This document shows positions 1 through 11,300 of a stretch of 64,000 bases of DNA, piece by piece. The position numbers were made by a program, and so were the translations under genes. Each line of letters opens with the position of its first letter. Positions within the stretch are counted from its first letter, which is position 1. Origin of the DNA: Mercurialis annua (lineage: Eukaryota; Streptophyta; Magnoliopsida; Malpighiales; Euphorbiaceae); the NCBI RefSeq assembly GCF_937616625.2, contig NC_065570.1:53435665-53499664 (forward strand), written 5' to 3'. Below the pieces are notes generated by a model. It saw only the letters and a program-made list of their open reading frames with translations. It was not told where the DNA came from and did not search any database.

Positions 1-1788
1 TTGAAGGAAGCCCTTATCTCGGCCCCAATTATTTCATCACCCGATTGGACTCTTCCTTTCGAACTCATGTGTGATGCAAGCGATATAGCACTTGGGTGCG
101 TATTGGGGCAACGGAGGGAGAAAAAGCTTCACGTGATATACTATGCGAGCCGAACATTGGCGGGTGCTCAACTCAATTACACCACCACCGAAAAAGAGAT
201 GCTTGCGGTGGTGTTCGCATTGGATAAATTTCGGTCGTACTTACTTTGCTCTAAGGTTATCATCTATACGGACCATGCGGCCCTTCGATACCTTTTTGCA
301 AAGCAAGATGCTAAACCGAGACTAATCCGATGGGTGCTTCTTATGCAAGAGTTTGAGATCGAAATTCGCGACAAGAAAGGAACGGAGAACGTCGTCGCCG
401 ACCACTTGTCAAGGTTAGAGATTCCGGAACCAATTATAAGTGGCGTAGAGATTAATGAAACGTTTCCGGATGAGATGTTGATGGTACTTTCGGAAGTGGA
501 AACGCCATGGTATGCGGATATCGCAAACTATCTATCTTCCGAAATAATGCCACCGGATTTGACTTACCACCAAAGGAAGAAGTTCTTGAGCGATGCTAAA
601 CGGTTTCTATGGGAGGAACCGTACCTCTTCAAGGTGTGTGGAGATGGGATTTTGAGGAGATGTGTACCACTACAAGAGATGATGCCTATACTTAGTCAAT
701 GCCATTCCTCGGACTATGCGGGTCACTATGGTACATCAAGGACCGCCGCTCGTGTGCTAGAGTGCGGATTCTTTTGGCCTACGCTATTTCGCGATGCAAA
801 AGACTTTGTTAGTCATTGCGATCGATGCCAAAGAGTGGGGAACATATCTAAGAGAGATGAAATGCCGCTTACCAACATTCAAGAGGTGGAACTTTTCGAT
901 GTGTGGGGAATAGACTTCATGGGTCCTTTTCCTATGTCGTTTGGAAAGCAATACATATTGGTGTGCGTAGATTACGTTTCAAAATGGGTAGAGGCGGAAG
1001 CATTACCCACTAACGATGCCAAAGTAGTGTTGGATTTTCTTAAACGTTTGATGAATCGATACGGGACTCCTAGAGCAATAATAAGCGACGGTGGATCTCA
1101 CTTTTGCAATAGGCAATTCGATGCCTTGATGCGGAAATATAAAGTCTATCATCGGGTCGCTACTCCGTACCATCCTCAAACAAGCGGGCAAGTTGAAGTC
1201 TCTAACCGTGAGCTAAAGAGAATTCTAGAGAAAACGGTTAATAACACAAGGAAAGATTGGTCACTGAAACTAGATGATGCATTATGGGCATATCGTACGG
1301 CTTTTAAAACGCCCCTCGGAATGTCTCCATATCGTATTGTTTTTGGGAAAGCATGCCATCTTCCGGTGGAACTTGAACATAGAGCGTATTGGGCCATTAA
1401 AAAGCTCAATTTTGACCTTAAAGCGGCGGGGGAGAAACGTATGCTTCAACTCAATGAGTTGGACGAATTTCGGTTAAATGCCTATGAAAACGCCAAGCTT
1501 TACAAAGAAAAGACGAAACGATGGCACGACGCTCATATCGTGCCTAAAACGTTTGTGGAGGGCTCTTTTGTCTTGCTCTACAACTCACGCCTCAAATTAT
1601 TTCCCGGGAAATTAAAATCCCGTTAGAGCGGTCCATTCAAAATTCGAACGGTGGCAAGTCATGGAGCTTTGGAATTGGAGAATTCTAGTGGTGAAATCTT
1701 CAAAGTAAATGGACAACGGTGCAAGCCGTATCTCGGACCTTTGACGGATCAAGTAGTGGAACAAATCACGTTCACCACTCCTACATAA
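1..1788 (+). pseudogene. Athila pol fragment: RNase H and integrase, with an in-frame stop
   Basis: Translated from base 1 in frame 1, this is the C-terminal part of a Ty3/gypsy polyprotein. RNase H occupies about residues 20-140 (CDAS near 25, [10 protein letters not shown] near 90, VADHLSRL near 135). Integrase follows with an H2C2 zinc-binding region ([12 protein letters not shown], then CDRCQR) and the catalytic triad D304, D363, E399, giving the canonical D,D-35-E spacing. A TAG at 1624-1626 stands where this lineage normally has tryptophan in the C-terminal GPF/Y region (SR-stop-SGPF). The frame then stays open another 54 codons to a TAA at 1786-1788, so the break is one point mutation and not decay. 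The first codon is TTG and is not a start. RT lies upstream, outside the window. Confidence 0.9.
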
Positions 1789-2017
1789 ATTCCGGGCCAC
1801 GGTCTAGCTTTTGACCGAAAATAAAGCGCACTCGAGAGGCAATCTCGAGAGGTTACGTGTTTTGTTTTATTTATTTTATTTTCTTTTTATGCGTATTTAA
1901 TTTTTATTTGTTTATTTATTTCCGTTTAAATCCGGGGTGTGTTTTTGTGTGTTTATGCAGGTATATACAAGATTTCAGGAGGTTCTCGTTCGTAAAATAA
2001 CCTTTCTCGTTCGAAAC

Positions 2018-2345
2018 CCAGCCCTCAGCCCCCATTTTTTTCGAACGTGAATGGCTAATCCCGTTCGGGACTAGGCAAAATTTTGCCTTTGTCCCGTTCG
2101 GGAAAGGCTATTCCCGTTCGGGAAGCAGCCCTCAGCCCCCATTTTTTTCGAACGTGAATGGCTAATCCCGTTCGGGACTAGGCAAATTTTGCCTTTGTCC
2201 CGTACGGGACACACTATTCCCGTTCGAGAAAGAGCCCTCGGCTTCTAACTTTTTCGAACGTGAATGGGTAATCCCGTTCGGGACTAGGCAAATTTTGCCT
2301 TTGTCCCGTTCGGGAAAGCCTATTCCCGTTCGGGAAACAAGGAAA
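2018..2345 (+). repeat. Three tandem units of about 107 bp in the Athila spacer
   Basis: Units starting near 2018, 2125 and 2230 carry the same text: AGCCCTC..., then TTTTTCGAACGTGAATGG, then TCCCGTTCGGGACTAGGC, then a palindrome AGGCAAAATTTTGCCT or its one-base-shorter form, then CCCGTTCGGGA. Shorter pieces of the motif flank the array, from 1985 and to about 2445. The same CCCGTTCGGGA words recur in the 3' LTR at 24117-24335. The rest of 1789-2856 is AT-rich spacer with no reading frame. Confidence 0.85.
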
Positions 2346-2856
2346 TTTTGCCTTGTTTCGTTAGTATTTCGAACGGGACAAAAATGAGTTCTGAGAATTA
2401 AGCCTAATCCCGTTCGGGATTAAATTATTTCCGTTCGGGAAGCATCAAAAATTTTGAAAAATTTGAATTTTGAATTTTGAATTAAAGTGTAGTAGATTTC
2501 TTGGGACTTGTGTTTCTTTTGAGACTTGTGTTTTTTTTGAAACTTGTGTTTCTTTAAGATTTGTGCTTTGCAAAAATTTGAATTTTTCACTTGGATTGAT
2601 GACTTGGCCAATCCAAACCATTCATTAGTGTTTAAATTTCACTTGGATTGATATATGGTTTCAATCTAAACCGTTAAATCAAATCTAAGTTATTAAATGG
2701 AGAGTTTGAATTTAGTGGTGGGAAATCTTGAGATTTGTTATATTTTTCCTATAAATACCTTGCATTTTTCTACTTTTTATTTCACACATATTCTTCTTCT
2801 AACATTCTTCTTTTCTTATTCTCCAAATTTTTTAGAAACATTCTCATTCCGCAATC

Positions 2857-4191
2857 ATGGTGCGAAGCAAGAATGCCGAAAATCAACCAATCCGTCGTTC
2901 AAGCACGAGAAATCAAGAAGCGGCGAATCCACCCTTACCGGCCGTGGGAAGGGGACGTACTAAATCAACCGCTCCATCCTCATCTCGGGTTAACACCTCG
3001 ACGATATTGACTACTCGCTATAACGCACCTTTCCAAATCCATACGGAGGAGGAAGGTGATTTATATTTGAGTATCAAAGAAAGGGAAATGGTAATTCCAT
3101 TTCAAATCGATTTTGATGATATGGAGAGCCTTGGCATCAAGGATGAGGTGGAGCGTTATTTGGATATTTTGGGGTTATCGGCATTATCAAAGGTTAGTCA
3201 TCACTCTTATGATGAAATTACTCGTGAATTCTTCTCTACTCTCAAACCGGTTAGCGGTTCTCCTTCATCTATTTCTTTCCGCATCAACAGCACTAGCCAT
3301 ATACTTAGTGTTGAAGATTTGGTGGAAATGTTTGGAATGAGGGGAACGGGGTTGATAGATTGGGATCAAAATTTTGATCAAGTGGAGATATGGAGAGAAT
3401 TGACGGATCGTGATGATTATCGGACAAGGGGATCCAAAATTAATGAAATCAAAGACATCGCTATTGTGGTGTTTGTGAAGTGGTTTGGGCACTCGTTTGG
3501 CGGGCGTGGTGAATATACGAAGGTGGCCAAGAGTGATCTTTTAGCTTTGAATGCTATTTTGCATCCGGAGATAGAAGCCTACCAAGTCAACACGGCGTAT
3601 CGTCTTTTGAAGCGATTGAGGGAAGTTCCATCCGAATTATCCAAGATTGGCTATGGTTTCATTATTCGTGCTTTGGCCGAGAAATACAATTGTATGCCTA
3701 CGGCGTCTACTTTGGCAACTTTTGAGACCATTCTAGCACGGTCTCTTAATATCAAGCATTTGGATGTTGCCGGGTTTGTGAAGAAGGGAAGAGTTATTCC
3801 CTATAATAGAAGGGTACGATTGGTGGCACGAACACGGCGAGATGAGGTAGCACGGGAAGAAGAAGGAGGAGAAGGAAGAAGAGCGGGGAAGGAACCCGCG
3901 GGAACTTCTCAAGCCGGAGAAGCGGCTCATGTTTCCGGGTTTGACCAACGGTTTTCTGAGTTGGTTGAGCAAAACCGGACCGGATGGGAGCAAAACCGGG
4001 TTGGTTGGGAAACTAACCAAAAATTACTTGAAGATATCCGGCGTGAACAACATGTTGGTCTTGCACAACTACAATGGAGGCAAGATCGAATGCGAGCACG
4101 ACTTAATCGGCAAGAGGATTTTCTTCGGGGTTATTTTAATGCCGCCGGCGGAGAGCGTTATCCATCACCGGATCCACCGGCCTTTGACTAG
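2857..4191 (+). CDS. Athila downstream (env-position) ORF protein, 444 aa
   Basis: An intact 444-codon frame lies about 1.07 kb after the pol stop, in the position where Athila elements carry an extra ORF. The protein has a basic, Ser/Pro-rich N-terminus (residues 1-60), then a globular middle (about 75-330) resembling the plant 'ATHILA ORF-1'-type proteins, including a stretch on a FRIN...HILSVEDLVEMFG pattern. An acidic/basic linker (EEEGGEGRR) follows. The C-terminal helix (about 365-440) is rich in Q, R, E and L with WEQNR / WETNQ repeats and is probably a coiled coil. No signal peptide and no convincing transmembrane segment can be seen, so an envelope function is not supported. ATG was chosen as the first in-frame methionine; AT-rich leader sequence precedes it. 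Function unknown. Confidence 0.75.
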   Translation: MVRSKNAENQPIRRSSTRNQEAANPPLPAVGRGRTKSTAPSSSRVNTSTILTTRYNAPFQIHTEEEGDLYLSIKEREMVIPFQIDFDDMESLGIKDEVERYLDILGLSALSKVSHHSYDEITREFFSTLKPVSGSPSSISFRINSTSHILSVEDLVEMFGMRGTGLIDWDQNFDQVEIWRELTDRDDYRTRGSKINEIKDIAIVVFVKWFGHSFGGRGEYTKVAKSDLLALNAILHPEIEAYQVNTAYRLLKRLREVPSELSKIGYGFIIRALAEKYNCMPTASTLATFETILARSLNIKHLDVAGFVKKGRVIPYNRRVRLVARTRRDEVAREEEGGEGRRAGKEPAGTSQAGEAAHVSGFDQRFSELVEQNRTGWEQNRVGWETNQKLLEDIRREQHVGLAQLQWRQDRMRARLNRQEDFLRGYFNAAGGERYPSPDPPAFD

Positions 4192-5912
4192 AGCGAGATT
4201 TGTTTTTCTAAACCCAAACTCTTTTCAATTTTTTCTATTTTTATTTCTTATTTCTTAGCTTTGGGGACATAGCTAGAAATAGTGTGAGGAGGGGGGAAGA
4301 AAAATTTATTTTTCGTTTGGGTTATTTTTCGGTGATTTATCTTTATTTTCAGTTTTAGTTTATTTTTATTAGGTTGTGATTTTTCTTTTTAGTAGATTGT
4401 ATTAGGTGTTAAATTAGTTTATTTCAAGGTCTTGTATCGCTTTAAATCTTTGTCTTTTAAATATGAAAGTGTTAGTTGATTTGGTGTGTATCTTAATTAA
4501 TTTGTCAATCTTAGATTTCCCCGAATCAATGAATGTATGAACGCGTTTTCTTAATTCGACAATTGATAAGCGATGCTTGCTTAATGACTTAATAATCCGT
4601 TGACATAATTCGATAAAATAAGGGTGAATTCAAAATTTAGACTTGTTCAAATCGTTGAAACATAATTGAATAACTTGATGCGGATTCATGACATGTTGAT
4701 TGTTTATTTTTATAGTCGTTTTTAAACTTTTGGCATGAGTAGCATAATTTAAGTAGGAATTGAGTTTATGGCATAACACTACACACTTTTGAGAGTTTTG
4801 AGCTTAATTTCCTTGTTGTGAGTGTTGATTTCATGTTTTATTCCTAGAACTTGCTCGGTGTCCGTTTAAAGTTACACGATTGAGTTTTCAACAATTAGAT
4901 GATTATGGCAATTAGGTATACCCTTTCTTTTAGACCACTTAAATAGACCACCCTTTATCCCTTAGATTACACCAATTTGAGCCTTAAACCTTTTTATTGT
5001 TTTTACCGTATTTTACCCTTTACCGTTCTATGATTTACCTCTTTTGTTTACCTTATCGACTTTATATATTATTTGTTATGACTATGATGAATATAGGTGA
5101 TTAATAACTCGAGATTAGTGAAAAGAGAAAAGTGAACTACATTGTGCTTAAAAGATTAAGATTGCGCCTTGAAAAAAGATTGAAAAAGAAAAAAAAGATA
5201 GAAATTTGCAAGCAAAAGCTTCAAAAGAAAAAAAAATTCTGAGATTGCAAAAAGCAATGAGTAAAGCGTAAATCAAAAATAAAAGAAAGTTATAAGTTCA
5301 CATAAACGCAAAACCGGAGTTAGATCAACCTAGAAGTTAATAGTAGTAATAAATAGTATATTAAGTTGATAATTAGCCTTTGTTTAACCTTTTTACCTAC
5401 CCTTTACCTTAGCCACATTACAACCCAATAAAAGACCATATGATTTTTGTTGATTACCGAATCAAGTAGCGGAGTCCGGGACTATGAGCAAGCTTATGGT
5501 GAGTATTCATGTTTTCAATTGTGAGCTTTCTTTGTTCTATACCCTACTTGTTGAAAATGCCATTAGCTTAGTTTTTATTAAATTGTGCTATGATTTGCCT
5601 AAGTGAGAAATTGATTATTTTCCATGTCCCGCAAGTGATAGTGAAGCTTGAAGTGTGATTCAATTTGACCTTGTACTAATGAGTTAGTAACCGTTGTTAT
5701 ATTGAATTATGTCATAAAATTATTATTGTTATTCGATTGCATCATTATTTAGTTGTCGGTTTTAGAAGGTTGTTTTTCATATTATTCATAGGGTCGGGGA
5801 TTTCTTTTATTGATTTATTGTTAAGTTATATGCTAAGGATTTCTAACATATTTTGTAGAGTAAGATTTATTTCTTGCTTGAGGACAAGCAAAGGTTAAGT
5901 GTGAGGAGGTTT
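4192..5912 (+). other. Athila 3' non-coding region and polypurine tract
   Basis: No reading frame of note. The stretch around 5100-5330 is strongly A/G-rich on this strand. The polypurine tract is the AGTGTGAGGAGG run at 5899-5910, preceded by GAGGACAAGC at 5881, immediately before the LTR start TGATAGG at 5913. The PPT primes plus-strand synthesis in LTR elements. Confidence 0.75.
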
Positions 5913-5919
5913 GATAGGT

Positions 5920-6723
5920 GTCACGACCCATTTTCATGAATCGTGACCGGCGCTAGGGTATGGGTATGGTTGTACCAAAACCCGTAGCTAGCCTTGCGGA
6001 TAACCCATTTATAACATTTAAAACAATGTACCTGCAGAAAACCACATGCTCGGGGGCAACCGAGACTTCAGCCTAATCTAGCAGTACAGATAAACAGCAT
6101 TTATTGAAAGTATACTTATTTAAAATTATGACTCCAACAGTATGGCAATATAATATAAATACCATAATTACTGTAATCATGCCAAAGCTGATAAAATCAT
6201 AGTTGAACTATATCAACAAACAAAAGTCTAAAAATATAAGTATAAGACTAAAACATAAATAATCCAATACTACTACTGCGGTCTAAGAGTTAAAATAGTT
6301 CGACTCTCTTATTCTGAAATAAATAAAGAACCTCCGTGAATGAAGAAACGGAGATTGACAAATGCTCAAATCATAAACCTGGAAAATTTGGGAAAACAAC
6401 GGGGTCAGATTTACTGAGTAGAGTTTATATAACCATTTACATTTATTAAGTAGAAAACCTTTAAAAACGTTTAATAAAACAATTTCATTATGGATTATCA
6501 ATGAAACCCTAAACCACAATTCTAAATCCATTGTCGTGTCGGTGAGACGTATCTCAATAACCGATCCCCGACTATCACTTAATAAAATAGTGAGCCCAGG
6601 AGACGTATCTTCCACCGGTGCCCTCACTAAGGTGAGACGTATCTCGAACCTACCTCAATACCATAATCATTACCGGTGCGCACGCAGTCCCGATGATGCC
6701 CATCGAGTAGCACGTTCCAAATC
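5920..6723 (-). repeat. Outer element LTR, left copy, first segment
   Basis: Begins TGTCACGACCC and is virtually identical to 20874-21677. It is cut at 6723 by the inner element, and the sequence resumes at 14594. The terminal 28 bases contain an inverted repeat GTCACGA...TCGTGAC, also present at 6725, 12970 and 20875. Confidence 0.88.
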
Positions 6724-7552
6724 TGTCACGACCCATTTTCATGAATCGTGACCGGCGCTAGGGTATGGGTATGGTTGTACCAAAACCCGTAGCTAGCCTT
6801 GCGGATAACCAACTTATACCATTTAAAACAATGTACCTGCAGAAGATCACATGCTCGGGGGCAACCGAGACTTCAGCCTAGTCTAGCAGTACAATAAGCA
6901 ACGTATATTCAGAGTATACTTATCTGAAATTATAACTCCAACAGTATGGCAACATAATATAAATACCATAAATACTGTAATCATGCCAAAAGCAATAAAA
7001 TAATCACCAACATTCAACAGTCTAAAAATATAAGTACAAGACTAATCATAAGTAATCTAATACTACTACTGCGGTCTAAGAGTTTAAAACAGTTCGACTC
7101 TTTATTTCTGAAAATAAAATAAAAACCTCCGGAAATGAAGAAACGGAGATCGACCAAAGCTCAAATCATAAACCTGGAAAATTTGGGAAAACAACGGGGT
7201 CAGATTTACTGAGTAGAGTTTATATAACCATTTACATTTATTAAGTTAAAAACCTTTAAAACGTTTAATAAAACATTTTCATTATGGATTATCAATGAAA
7301 CCCTAAACCACAATTTTAAATCCATTGTCGTGTCGGTGAGACGTATCTCAATAACCGATCCCCGACTATCACTTAATAAATAGTGAGCCCAGGAGACGTA
7401 TCTTCCACCGGTGCCCTCACTAAGGTGAGACGTATCTCAAACCTACCTCAATACCATAATCATTACCGGTGCGCACGCAGTCCCGATGATGCCCATCGAG
7501 TAGCACGTTCCAAATCAAATCCACAATGCCGAAAACAGTTCAAAAGCTGCTT

Positions 7553-7622
<70 letters not shown>

Positions 7623-8348
7623 ATACATTTGCTTAATAAAGAGGTAAATAGAGATATAAACTCACTGCTTGCTATTCCACGTGAAACTTGACAAGCAATC
7701 TAACTCTGGTTCGCCTCTGAAGTACGAACAGTCGACAGGTCTTAATCGATTTCGAAACGTAGCGATGATAGAGATCGCAGAGTTGATGTGAACCGTCAAA
7801 GTACAATCAGATTTAAAGCTGGTTCGAATAATAGAATGAAAGATGATGATTATGATCTCAGAACACTTGAAGAATGGCGGCTGATGTTTGTTAAGAAGGG
7901 AATGAAAATATTAGGTTTAGAAAAAAAAATAGAAACGTAATGCAGTAGATGAAGCACGTTTAAATAGGGGAGGAAGGAATGAAGGCTTCTGTTGCAAAAT
8001 TCAAGCACATGAATGTGGCTTATTCATGTAATTAAAAGTGTGGGCTTTTCTTCTTTTAGAAAACAATGGGCCACGTTAAAATAAGGAAGGGAAATGCATG
8101 AATTTCATGCATAAGAAGATTACATATATACACTTTTCTTTTTCCTTTCTTTTCTCCTTTTTTTTTTTAAAAAAAAACAAATTAATAACACACACTAAAC
8201 ACGAATCAAACCACGATCGAATCAACGAGCGACTAAAATAAATTTAAATAAAAATATGTAATAATAATAATAATAAATTACTTAAAATTTGACGGAATGC
8301 AAAAATAATTATTATAAAAAAAAAAAATTTAAAATACGGGATATTACA
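6724..8348 (-). repeat. Inner element LTR, left copy
   Basis: Runs from TGTCACGACCC to GATATTACA. It contains a (TA)n run at about 7556-7617. The 102-codon frame over this run is an artefact of the repeat. Confidence 0.9.
7556..7617. repeat. (TA)n microsatellite in the inner LTR
   Basis: Uninterrupted alternating TA over about 60 bp. Its counterpart at 13801-13857 in the other LTR is a few bases shorter. Confidence 0.95.
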
Positions 8349-11300
8349 TTCTCCCCAACTTATTAAAAATTCGTCCTCGAATTTAAAACAAAACTACTGA
8401 CGTATAACACAACAAAAAAATTTCGTAACAGGCTGAACAAAACGCACCTAACCATCGTGAAAACTCAAAATATTCCTCCACTAAATAAATCACAAAAGCA
8501 AAACCAAATAGTAAGTTAAGCCCTATTGAGTTTCATTTAAAAACATAGTCCGGAAATTTTTCAAACCATTTTGTAAAACAACTTAGAAGCAAGAAAAATA
8601 GTACTTAGCCGAGTCAATTAAGACTTCCAAGCTTACATCACATGTCGGGCGACCCAAGTCTACCCCGACACAAGAAAATCATAAAATAAAATGATGTTTA
8701 AAATCCGGAAATTCACTTTATAAAAACAACATGAAGTTTAAAGAGTAGCGGAACTCAACATTACTTAACTAGTGAACAATTTTTATATATCGAACAATCT
8801 TAAAAGGTCACAAAGCCTTAACGCTACCTTCCCTTTAACATAAAATAATAACACCACTTCCAGGTGAATTCAAACGAGGTAATATAAACTCTCCCACACA
8901 AAACTCAACTGAACTACTTAGGATAAACAAAAACGAACCCCATGCTATAAATCTGAAACTGATTCGCGAAAAGCAGTCATAAATCACATATGTGCACAAA
9001 TTTCTGATCCTAACAACTTGGTGCCCCAATATTTGCTCAATTAACGCAATGTGAATAAACAATAAATTTTTTATTTGAGAGTCACAATTACTCTGCACTA
9101 GTGCAGCTTCTAAAACCAGCTCGAATCTCATCGATAATAAAAACCTTAATATCAAAATACAAGATCAAGCCCTAAGCTCAAATATAGTTCTTACAATTTC
9201 AGACTCTATCGTCTCAATAGGAAATTGAAAACACAAGCTGATTAAATCTTGTTTTACAACACCTAGTTTCTTCTACTTATAACAAGATCGACATCAAAAT
9301 AATCGATAACAAAACCCAATAGACTTCAGATAATATTTTGGTTCTAAAACAAACACTACAAAGAATCATCCAATCAAAAGATTATTACCAACTCGATAAT
9401 ACTATCAACTTCGCGAATCATAAACACAAAATTTCAAATTGTCATTCAAAAGAAATTGTGAACTTATCACACGATAATAGAATCTCTAGTTTAATAATAA
9501 ATAGCCCCAATCATAATGATTCCTCCAATGAATCAAAATAAATAGCTTGATATAACCTAAAGTAACTAACCGTCAAACTTACATTAAACTATGTTTCACA
9601 GACTTATCTTTACTCCACACAAAAGGTTCAATATTCAAACCAAACGATATCCAGACTTTCAACAATTAACCCTCAATTAACAGTATCAATCAACCAACAT
9701 TGTTGTCGAACTCACCAGACGCGATCATTGATTTCTGAATCAACTAGCTCATATATCCTAACCAGATTTAAATTCTCAAAATTACTCAAATCAATTGACT
9801 ATTACCTCGTATACAACGAGAGATCACTACAACCAATTCACCCCGATCGGATTGTTAGTTATGCTCAAAATATTCTATTTTCAAAATTTTCCCCTTCTCT
9901 TTAAAAGACTCTACGTCTTATACCTCCTTTTGTATTCAAAATCGAAATGACTTACTGTTGAAAACCATCGATTTTGTAAACACTAGAAAATTTTAAATCA
10001 CTTGCATTTTAAGTCTGCAAATTTCTTTACTTTTAAATACGTTTGCAAATTTATGAAACCGTTCAACTGACAAAATTCATGTTATTTTTTAAACCCACTT
10101 GTTAAAATAAATTTATATCTTTCTCGTAAATAATCAACCATGGAAAAATTTTCCGTACTTAAATACACATTGATGTTTCAACCTTCTAAAACTTAAATCG
10201 CTTTTAAATTTACTTTCAATAAAAAGACGATTCGGAGAAATTGTTCCACCGAAAAATTTAAATTTCCTTTTGAATCAAATTTTCCAAAATTTCTTTCTTT
10301 ACTCAGAAGGATAAAATTTGCAACGCAAATCTCATTATTGATAAAAAAATACCTTTATATCAATATACCAAAAACACTTGGACAAAATCAACTCTGAAAA
10401 GATAATGTTTCGTTTAAACAAAATGTAGTTTAATCTCACATGAGCATAACCAATATCCTTAATTCACAATCCTTAAATCACAAATCGAAAATTATCATTA
10501 AAACTTCTTAATTTGAGTCTAGCCATACACCGTACTTGGCACAACTATAACTCGAGCGCAACCTCAAATATCATTCCTACTTATAACCACAAGATTCTGA
10601 TACTACAGACCATTCACTCAATACGTAAACGTCCAATAACCATCACCATCATCACAGAGTATTTGTCTAGCTACCTTTCGGTAACAGTTTCAAAATCATT
10701 TGAAATCCAACAACTTTATAAATAAGTGTATCATACTATGACTCGCGAGTACGTTTCAAAACATCTTTCTCAAAACACTTTACCGATAAAATCCATTTTA
10801 CATAATTGTGCGCCAGGGTGATGACATCTCTCATCCCCAAAGAGTTGCATCCAACCCTAATAATTTTTATGCACGTGAATACGTGATGCATGTACTATTA
10901 TGCATGTATCAATTATTAATTTATCTTTTATTTAGTGAACATACTCAATGTTCAATGCAAACCTATTCGTGACATTCAAAATGCATGTTCATGATATGTC
11001 TGGGCACAATTACGTGTTGAAAATATTTCGAATATTTTAATAATTTAACCTTTGAAATCCCTTTCACAATAAAATATTTGTTAGACGTTACACTCTGTGA
11101 GATGTGCACTTGATTACCTCAAAATATTCCTCAAAATGCCTTACTTGTAATCTACTAATATTCGATGCTATACAACAACTCCTCCTAATAACTTCATTAC
11201 AACGCTACTATAAAAAGTATCTAACTAAACTCAATCCAGACTGAGCATAACCAAAGAAAATAGCACATAAAATACGTTCCTATAAAATTTACCGCCAGCT

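Noticed and set aside
6283..6627. 114-codon minus frame, repeated at 21238-21582
   Set aside because: Identical because both are LTR copies; no similarity to any protein recognised.
7383..7691. 102-codon frame with a long YIYIYI run (and its twin at 13628-13864)
   Set aside because: It is the translation of LTR sequence and the (TA)n microsatellite.
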